A DNA stretch of 49,893 nucleotides. Source: Singulisphaera sp. GP187 (GTDB taxonomy: Bacteria; Planctomycetota; GCA-002687715). The notes beneath the pieces were generated by a model, which ran no database searches, was not told the DNA's origin, and was given only the letters and a program-made list of their open reading frames with translations. The DNA lies in NCBI GenBank assembly GCA_945907755.1, contig CAMDTN010000016.1, positions 1 to 49,893 of the forward strand, written 5' to 3'. The position numbers and the translations under genes are program-made. Position 1 is the first letter of the stretch. Each line of letters opens with the position of its first letter. Below, piece after piece: positions 44,005 to 49,893 of this stretch.

Positions 44005-45804
44005 ATGCTGCTGACGCTTGCAACCTTCCTGCCGCTCTTGGGCATGGTGGTGGTGCTCCTGCTGCCGAAGGACAACAAGAATCTCATCCGCTGGACCGCC
44101 ACGGCCTTTGCTGTGGCTGCGTTCATCCCGATCTTGATGATCACTGTGGGATATGCGGGTGGTAAGGGTATTCCTGCTCCGGAAACGCTGCGCGCGGAAG
44201 CGGCTGCAGTGGTGGCGGCGGCACCGGCTGCCGAGCGTGGGCGCATCACCGCCCTTCTGGCAGATGCTCGTGCGAACACGCCAACGCTGCGCGAGTTCAC
44301 TCCTGCAGATCCGAAGCACCTGAGTGACGGCGACAAGAAGTCGCTGGCCGCCAAAGCAGAGATTGTGGCGCTAGAAAAAGCGGGGTCGTATGACGCCTGG
44401 CATGAAGCATGGGAGCTGACGCTCGCAGCAGCATCGCCTATCAGCCAAGACATTCGTTACATGGAATACGGGACATGGATCCCCGCGCTGAACATTCACT
44501 ACATGATGGGCACCGACGGGCTCAGCATGCCGCTGATCTTTCTGACAGGCCTACTATGGGTGCTGTGCTTCGTGTACTCGTTCTCGATCGAGAACGGAGT
44601 GAAGGGGTACTTCGCGCTATTCTTGCTGTTGCAAACAGGTTTGATTGGTGTGTTCTGCGCGCTGGACTTCTTCTTGTTCTACGTGTTCTGGGAAATCGTG
44701 TTGCTGCCGATGTACTTCCTCATCGGTTATTGGGGCGGAGCCAACCGCCTCTATGCCGCCATCAAGTTCTTCATTTACACATTGGTTGGTTCGGTGCTGA
44801 TGCTGGTGGCCATGTTGGCGCTCTACTGGAAGGATGGTTTCGACACCTTCAACCTGCTGACACTGACTTCACTGTCAGGCAGTTTCGATATCGGGTTCCA
44901 AACTTGGATATTCCTGGCGCTGTTCATGGGCTTTGCCATCAAAGTGCCGGTGTTCCCTTTCCACACTTGGTTGCCGGACGCGCATGTACAGGCACCCACG
45001 GCTGTATCTGTAGTGCTGGCCGGCGTGCTGTTGAAGATGGGCGGATACGGTTTCTATCGCTTCAGTTACACGCTCGCGCCCGACGCCGGCATTTCTGAAA
45101 TGATGGTGCTGCTCATCGGCGGCCTGGGTCTGATCAACATTGTGTATGGAGCTCTCTGCGCGATGGCGCAGAAAGATTTCAAATCACTGGTGGCCTATTC
45201 ATCCGTCAGCCACATGGGTTTCGTGCTGCTGGGTTTGGCAGCCATGACCACGGAGGGCATCCAGGGCTCGGTGCTGCAAATGTTCAATCACGGTGTCAGC
45301 TCGGCCATGATGTTCCTCTTAGTCGGCGTGCTCTATGAACGCGCCCACCACCGCGATCTCGACCGCTTCGGAGGCATCGGGCTGCAGATGCCCTACTACA
45401 CGGGCTTCGCCATCATCGGCTTCTTCGCGAGCCTCGGCTTGCCAGGCCTCAACGGCTTCATCTCGGAAATGCTGGTGTTCATGGGGGCGTTCAATTCCGA
45501 GACCTTCTTCGCAGGCAGCAGCACGGTGTTCGCGTTGCCGCGCTGGATCGTCTATCTCGCCTTGCCAGGCGTCGTGCTGACCGCTGGCTACATCCTCTGG
45601 ACGGTGCAGCGTGTCTACATGGGCACGGCCAAGAAAGAGGAATACAAGACTTTCCCAGACTTGAATTGGCGCGAAGTCTTCAGCCTCACGCCACTGGCTG
45701 CGCTGTGCATCATTCTGGGTGTCATGCCGCAATTGGTGCTAGATCCAATGAACGCCACTTTGGATCACTTGCGCGCATTCATCGTCGCAGGCGGCGTGAA
45801 CTAA
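44005..45804 (+). CDS. nuoM: Complex I subunit M (NuoM) with a soluble insertion
   Basis: 599 residues from ATG 44005, with AGAGGAGAG upstream; an ATG at 43954 would place that site inside the gene. NuoM is an antiporter-like proton pump subunit: 'GTDGLSMPLIFLTGLLWVL', 'FYVFWEIVLLPMYFLIGYWG', 'FHTWLPDAHVQAPTAVSVVL' and 'VAYSSVSHMGFVLLGLAA'. Between the second membrane helix and the conserved DGLS motif (Asp about 171) lie roughly 85 extra charged, helical residues (about 52-150) absent from E. coli NuoM. Their function is unknown; they should face the periplasmic side. Confidence 0.95.
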   Translation: MLLTLATFLPLLGMVVVLLLPKDNKNLIRWTATAFAVAAFIPILMITVGYAGGKGIPAPETLRAEAAAVVAAAPAAERGRITALLADARANTPTLREFTPADPKHLSDGDKKSLAAKAEIVALEKAGSYDAWHEAWELTLAAASPISQDIRYMEYGTWIPALNIHYMMGTDGLSMPLIFLTGLLWVLCFVYSFSIENGVKGYFALFLLLQTGLIGVFCALDFFLFYVFWEIVLLPMYFLIGYWGGANRLYAAIKFFIYTLVGSVLMLVAMLALYWKDGFDTFNLLTLTSLSGSFDIGFQTWIFLALFMGFAIKVPVFPFHTWLPDAHVQAPTAVSVVLAGVLLKMGGYGFYRFSYTLAPDAGISEMMVLLIGGLGLINIVYGALCAMAQKDFKSLVAYSSVSHMGFVLLGLAAMTTEGIQGSVLQMFNHGVSSAMMFLLVGVLYERAHHRDLDRFGGIGLQMPYYTGFAIIGFFASLGLPGLNGFISEMLVFMGAFNSETFFAGSSTVFALPRWIVYLALPGVVLTAGYILWTVQRVYMGTAKKEEYKTFPDLNWREVFSLTPLAALCIILGVMPQLVLDPMNATLDHLRAFIVAGGVN

Positions 45805-45825
45805 GCAGGAGGCACCGAGACTCCT

Positions 45826-47364
45826 ATGCAGAACTCGATTGATACGGCACGCAAAGTTGTGGCGGAAGGCATGTCCGGGCTGTTGCCTGAACTGTTGCTT
45901 GCCGCATTAGTCTGCGTCTTGCTGCTTGCTGACTTGTTCCTGCGCGGCGTGAAGCCGCGTGCCACCGCATGGATCGCGGTGGTCGGCTTCGTCGCGTGCG
46001 GAGCTGCACTGGTGCAGCGCTACGGCGCGCACGCAGAGATCTTCGGTTGGGTGCAATCCGACGGCCCACGCGGCATGTTGCTGAATGACCACTTCGCATG
46101 GTTCTTTCAGATGTTTGTGCTGGCGGCTGCGCTGGTGTGCGTGCCTATGGCAATGGACCATGCCGCCTTCCGTTCGCGCCGCATGGGCGAGTTCTATGCG
46201 CTGCTGGCAGCAGCCACCCTGGGCATGTTCCTCATGGCGAGTTCCACCAACTTGCTGATGGCCTACCTCGGAATCGAATTCGCCTCGATGGCCAGTTACC
46301 TCGCTACCGCTATCGACAAGCGTGACCGCGCTGGCTCTGAAGGCGGTCTGAAATATGTGATCTACGGGTCGGTGGCGTCCGGCGTGATGATCTACGGCAT
46401 CTCGCTGCTCTACGGCATGACGGGATCAATGCACTACGGTGACATCGCTCGTGCACTGCAGGTGCACGCAGCCACCGAAGGTCAGCTGATGATTGCAGCC
46501 GTGCTGATATTCGCTGGTTTCGCGTACAAGATGGCCGCATTCCCAATGCACTTCTGGTGCCCCGATGTCTACCAGGGCGCGCCCACACCAGTCACAGCAT
46601 TCTTATCGGTTGCTTCCAAGGCCGCGGGATTTGCCGCCTTTGTGCGCTTCCTCGCAGCCTTCACGGCGCACGATGGCACATTCTTCATCGGCTTCGGCGA
46701 TGAGAAAGTTCCGGCATCCTTTGGTTGGCCCGTGATCATCGGCGGCGCTGCGGCGCTCAGCATGACTGTGGGCAATCTGGGCGCGCTGTGGCAGACGAAT
46801 GTCAAGCGACTGCTGGCGTATTCATCCATTGCGCAAGCGGGCTATCTGCTGATGGCTGTCGCCGTTTATGCCGCCGGCAAAGGCCAGCCGAGCGGTGGCG
46901 ATCTCGCGCCGCTGATTTATTACTTCGTGGCATATTTCTTTATGAACCTTGGCGCGTTTCATGTGATCACGGTGATTGGTTCGCGCACGGGGGCCACCTC
47001 AGTCGCCGATTTCGCTGGCCTTGGTCGGCGTGCGCCTTGGATGGCCTTCGGACTCGGCCTGTGTTTGCTGTCGCTCTTAGGCATGCCGCCCACAGGTGGT
47101 TTCGTAGGCAAATTGCAGTTGTTATCAGCAGCCGTCAAGCACGACTTGCTCTGGCTGGCAATCCTCGCGGGTATTAACACCGCCATCTCGGCGTTCTATT
47201 ATTTCAAACTGCTCAAGTGCATGTACTTGGATAGAAGCGATGCTGGAGTGATTCGAAGTGGTGCTGCCAACATGGCTGTCTTGGCTGTGCTGGTCGCGCC
47301 GGTGCTGATTCTTGGGCTCGCGTTCTCACCCATCGCGGACCTCAGCCGTGGCTTCGGATTCTGA
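45826..47364 (+). CDS. nuoN: Complex I subunit N (NuoN)
   Basis: 512 residues. The third antiporter-like subunit, with about 14 membrane helices: 'LMAYLGIEFASMASYLATAI', 'PMHFWCPDVYQGAPTPVTAF', 'LLAYSSIAQAGYLLMAVAVY' and 'LLGMPPTGGFVGKLQL'. Both the glutamate in the fifth helix region and the lysines expected in the proton path are present. ATG 45826 follows AGGAGG after 12 bases. The operon continues into the Fe-S protein gene 13 bases later. Confidence 0.95.
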   Translation: MQNSIDTARKVVAEGMSGLLPELLLAALVCVLLLADLFLRGVKPRATAWIAVVGFVACGAALVQRYGAHAEIFGWVQSDGPRGMLLNDHFAWFFQMFVLAAALVCVPMAMDHAAFRSRRMGEFYALLAAATLGMFLMASSTNLLMAYLGIEFASMASYLATAIDKRDRAGSEGGLKYVIYGSVASGVMIYGISLLYGMTGSMHYGDIARALQVHAATEGQLMIAAVLIFAGFAYKMAAFPMHFWCPDVYQGAPTPVTAFLSVASKAAGFAAFVRFLAAFTAHDGTFFIGFGDEKVPASFGWPVIIGGAAALSMTVGNLGALWQTNVKRLLAYSSIAQAGYLLMAVAVYAAGKGQPSGGDLAPLIYYFVAYFFMNLGAFHVITVIGSRTGATSVADFAGLGRRAPWMAFGLGLCLLSLLGMPPTGGFVGKLQLLSAAVKHDLLWLAILAGINTAISAFYYFKLLKCMYLDRSDAGVIRSGAANMAVLAVLVAPVLILGLAFSPIADLSRGFGF

Positions 47365-47377
47365 GCGGAGCAAACCC

Positions 47378-48136
47378 ATGGAAACCCTACAACCCGTCAT
47401 CGCGCGCGACCTGTTGGCGCTGTGGCGACATGAAGCGCGCTCGTTGCTGGTGTACATCGCTGGCGGCACAAGCCCCGTCGTCGTCGATGAACTCGACAAA
47501 TCGGTGGTTGCCTCGCTGACGCGCTTCCACGGCGAAGAGCTGCGCCTGCAACTGCGCGTGTTGGAGTTGTTGCGTTCGGGCGGTGTCCGCCCAGACAATG
47601 CACCGACGCCGTTGGGTGCACCTGCCTACAACTTCATGCGTCCTACTGTGCTGGGCCGCGTGTTTTGTGAACTGGCCAAGCAGGACATACTGGCTCTTGC
47701 GGCAATTCGCGAACGGCATGCCGGTGGCACTGAGCTGCACGAGCGTTTACTGCGCTACATCATCGACGATGCGGTGAAGCTGCGTGAAACGGTTGTTGCC
47801 GAGTTGAGCAAAGCGTTGGGGCTGGGCGAGGCTGCGCCAAGCGTTGTCGCTGTGCCTGCTGCCGCTGCACCCGTGGCGCAAGCAGCCGCAGCCCCCACGG
47901 GGCCGGCGTGGCACGATGAAGCGCTCAGCATCGAAGAACGCATGGCGTTGGTGGATGGCAAGGGGCTGTTTGAGAAGCTCTTCGCCGCCATGGCGCAAAC
48001 GGATTGCACAGCCTGTGGCTACGACTGCGAAGGCTATGCGCGTGCGATCGCCGAAGGCCAAGACAAAGACATCAGCAAGTGTTCACCTGGCGGCGACGAA
48101 ACGAAGGTCATGTTGAAGAAGCTGATGGCGAAGTGA
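47378..48136 (+). CDS. Helical protein with C-terminal RnfB-type 4Fe-4S motif, nuo-linked
   Basis: 252 residues from ATG 47378 (GGAG upstream). Residues 1-145 look like a four-helix bundle ('LLALWRHEARSLLVYIAGG', 'FHGEELRLQLRVLELLRSGG', 'FCELAKQDILALAAIRERH', 'LRYIIDDAVKLRETVVAEL') with scattered Glu and His, so a ferritin-like fold is possible but a complete diiron set is not evident. An Ala/Pro-rich linker (151-178) follows. The end has C210-x2-C213-x3-C217-x17-C235 followed by 'SPGG', the pattern of the 4Fe-4S domain (PF04060-like) in RnfB. Located 13 bases after nuoN, it is probably co-expressed with complex I. A role as electron donor or adaptor is inferred, not shown. Confidence 0.65.
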   Translation: METLQPVIARDLLALWRHEARSLLVYIAGGTSPVVVDELDKSVVASLTRFHGEELRLQLRVLELLRSGGVRPDNAPTPLGAPAYNFMRPTVLGRVFCELAKQDILALAAIRERHAGGTELHERLLRYIIDDAVKLRETVVAELSKALGLGEAAPSVVAVPAAAAPVAQAAAAPTGPAWHDEALSIEERMALVDGKGLFEKLFAAMAQTDCTACGYDCEGYARAIAEGQDKDISKCSPGGDETKVMLKKLMAK

Positions 48137-48174
48137 TTGTTTTGGCGTAAGCCGTCTCGCTTGCGGAGGACTGT

Positions 48175-49578
48175 TTGAATTCTGCACCGGCTTCCTTGCT
48201 CGCTGCACTTCCCTTTGCAGGGCTGTTGCTCTCTATCGCCCTGGTGCCATTGTTGGCTGCGCGCTTCTGGCATCACCATTACGGCAAGGTCGCGGCATTC
48301 TGGGCGCTCGCATGGTTGCTTCCCGGAGCGCTCGCATTCGGCGTTGCGCCTGTAAGCCACGGTTTTTTGGATGCGATGCTGCTGGAGTACTTGCCGTTCA
48401 TCATCCTCATCGGCACGCTGTATGTGATCGCGGGCGACATTCGTTTGACGGGGCAGTTATCAGGCACTCCGTGGGGTAACACACTGCTTTTGGGCGCCGG
48501 GACGCTGCTGGCTTCCGTGATGGGCACCACGGGCGCATCAGTGGTGTTGGTGCGCCCATTGCTGCACGCTAATGCGCACAGAAAATCCCGCGCACACCAG
48601 GTCGTGTTCTTCATCTTCCTGGTGTCGAACATCGGTGGGGCGTTGACGCCGCTGGGGGATCCACCGCTATTCCTTGGTTTCTTGAAAGGCGTTGAGTTTT
48701 TCTGGACCGGCGAGCACCTTTGGCCAATGATGCTCAGCGTCGCTGGAGTGCTGTTGGGCCTGTTCTTCATTATGGATTGGGTTCTTTGGCAGCGCGAAGG
48801 AGCACCGCGCAGCGTGCTAGTGCATTGCTCCGCGAGCGCTCGGCAGAGCGGCGCTGCAAGCAAACGGCTTGGAGTTGAAGGCGGCGCCAATGTGGTTTTG
48901 TTGCTGATGGCGGTTGCGTTGGTGCTGGGCTCTGGCCTATTGCACAAGCGCGCACCGTTCTATGACGCCGCGGAGGAAGATGCCGTTGCCAGTATCGCCG
49001 TCGCGGGCCTGCGCGTGCCGTGGCTGCAAGTCCTGCGCGACGGTCTGCTGCTGCTGCTGGCCTTCATTTCGCTGCGCTTGAGCCCGTTGGCGCAGCGGCG
49101 CACGCGCGGGTTCAGCACCGCGCCCATCGTTGAAGTGGCGCTGCTTTTCGCAGGCATCTTTGTCACCGTTGCGCCGGTCATCGCCATGCTGAAGGCCGGA
49201 GCTCAAGGCCCGTTTGCAAGCGTTGTTCTTGGCGTCACTGGTGCCGACGGCGAACCCCTTCCACTGCGCTATTTCTGGGCCTGCGGCATCCTCTCATCAT
49301 TCTTAGATAATGCACCCACCTATTTGGTGTTTTTCAACACTGCCGGAGGCGATGCAGCGGCTCTGATGTCGGAACACTCCGTTCTCATGGCTATTTCCGC
49401 AGGTGCCGTGTTCATGGGCGCCAACACCTACATCGGCAATGCGCCCAACTTCATGGTTCGCGCCATGGCCGAAGAAGCTGGTGTGAAAATGCCATCGTTT
49501 TTCGGCTATATCCTTCGCTGGACACTGCCCATCTTGATTCCGCTCTGGCTGTTGGCGGGCTGGTTGTTCGTCGCGTAG
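48175..49578 (+). CDS. Na+/H+ antiporter-like permease (CitMHS_2/NhaD-type)
   Basis: 467 residues from TTG 48175, with GGAGG a few bases upstream. About 11-13 membrane helices. Conserved segments of the ion transporter superfamily proteins annotated as sodium:proton antiporter are visible: 'EYLPFIILIGTLYVIAGDI', 'GTTGASVVLVRPLLHANA', 'NIGGALTPLGDPPLFLGFLK', 'SSFLDNAPTYLVFFN' and 'GANTYIGNAPNFMVRAMAEE', the last two carrying the Asp/Asn-rich breaks typical of the substrate site. Substrate is inferred as Na+/H+; carboxylate transport cannot be excluded. It follows the nuo operon by 38 bases and may be co-transcribed. The end is five bases from a converging gene. Confidence 0.7.
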   Translation: MNSAPASLLAALPFAGLLLSIALVPLLAARFWHHHYGKVAAFWALAWLLPGALAFGVAPVSHGFLDAMLLEYLPFIILIGTLYVIAGDIRLTGQLSGTPWGNTLLLGAGTLLASVMGTTGASVVLVRPLLHANAHRKSRAHQVVFFIFLVSNIGGALTPLGDPPLFLGFLKGVEFFWTGEHLWPMMLSVAGVLLGLFFIMDWVLWQREGAPRSVLVHCSASARQSGAASKRLGVEGGANVVLLLMAVALVLGSGLLHKRAPFYDAAEEDAVASIAVAGLRVPWLQVLRDGLLLLLAFISLRLSPLAQRRTRGFSTAPIVEVALLFAGIFVTVAPVIAMLKAGAQGPFASVVLGVTGADGEPLPLRYFWACGILSSFLDNAPTYLVFFNTAGGDAAALMSEHSVLMAISAGAVFMGANTYIGNAPNFMVRAMAEEAGVKMPSFFGYILRWTLPILIPLWLLAGWLFVA

Positions 49579-49583
49579 CGGCG

Positions 49584-49893
49584 TTAGTGCACGACGCGCA
49601 GGCAGAACACTCTGGATCTTTGGCCAGACTCCGTTGCCACCAGCCACACGAGTAGTTCCGGCGCGCGCAGCGCCGTGAGCACTTCGGGGCTGAGCGCTGT
49701 GCCATTGGCGTTGCCGCTACTGATGCGCCACGCACCGAAGGGCACGATGACGCCTCCAGCGCTCGGCACCGTAACCGCTTCCGCCTGCGCCGTTTCGCCT
49801 GGAGCGACGAGATGCGCGACCAAAGGCCCATGGGCATCGGTTGCAAATCGCAATTCGCGGCTCGCAGCATCTGCTGCAATAGACCAGCTTGTT
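49584..49893 (-). CDS. Unknown protein, C-terminal part (cut by the right edge)
   Basis: The minus-strand frame is open to the right edge and ends at TAA (49584-49586). About 103 residues are visible, with no recognised family. The end is beta-rich ('AGGVIVPFGAWRISS', 'LLVWLVATESGQRSRVFCLR') and could be a small secreted or regulatory domain. It converges on the antiporter gene with only five bases between stops. Codon use looks like its neighbours. Confidence 0.5.
   Translation of the reverse strand, partial: TSWSIAADAASRELRFATDAHGPLVAHLVAPGETAQAEAVTVPSAGGVIVPFGAWRISSGNANGTALSPEVLTALRAPELLVWLVATESGQRSRVFCLRVVH

Overview
The window is a dense, GC-rich bacterial chromosome segment of core genes with almost no mobile DNA: no tRNA, rRNA, CRISPR, insertion sequence or phage gene was seen. 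The best guess for the host is a Planctomycetota bacterium or a close relative. This is inferred from a giant GspK-like pseudopilin, a secreted protein ending in a DnaJ-like CxxC zinc motif after a tryptophan/tyrosine-rich segment, a MotA gene followed by two MotB-like genes, and the general gene style. No 16S gene or marker search was available to confirm it.

Layout: (1) 3-8853 (+): the end of a LamG-like protein gene and three type II secretion/type IV pilus pseudopilin genes (GspK-, GspJ- and GspI-like) overlapping head to tail, then a secreted zinc-motif protein. (2) 8933-11815 (+): scpB and a PpiD/SurA-like membrane-anchored periplasmic protein. (3) 11853-15630 (-): ndk, rqcH, a TPR-like lipoprotein gene, rnpA and yidD. 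(4) 15779-23101 (+): a complete F1Fo ATP synthase operon with two accessory membrane genes (Z/I-like), then atpB-E-F-H-A-G-D-C. (5) 23102-23554: a gene-free, highly folded inverted-repeat region followed by a possible sigma-28-type promoter. (6) 23555-26744 (+): motA, two tandem motB paralogues and a zinc-finger anti-sigma-like membrane protein. (7) 26797-34913 (+): aspS, thrS, infC, rpmI, rplT, pheS, pheT. (8) 34914-35276: a gap holding a candidate 6S RNA. (9) 35277-36329 (+): a LysM/L,D-transpeptidase. (10) 36425-48136 (+): an 11-gene complex I operon nuoABCDHIJKLMN without nuoE, nuoF or nuoG, ending in a helical protein with a C-terminal RnfB-type 4Fe-4S motif. (11) 48175-49578 (+): a Na+/H+ antiporter-like permease. 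(12) The end of a minus-strand gene runs off the right edge.

The energy genes fit together. The Nuo complex builds an ion gradient, the antiporter may exchange Na+ and H+, and the ATP synthase and MotAB stator spend the gradient. The c subunit lacks the usual Na+-binding residues, so the ATP synthase is probably proton-coupled. The NADH-oxidising module is missing from the nuo operon and an unusual Fe-S protein gene sits at its end, so an alternative electron donor for complex I is the most interesting hypothesis here. Other notable points are the candidate 6S RNA, the folded atpC-motA intergenic region, structured leaders before thrS and the ATP operon, a nine-codon mini-ORF linking thrS to infC, and a PheT lacking its tRNA-binding domain.
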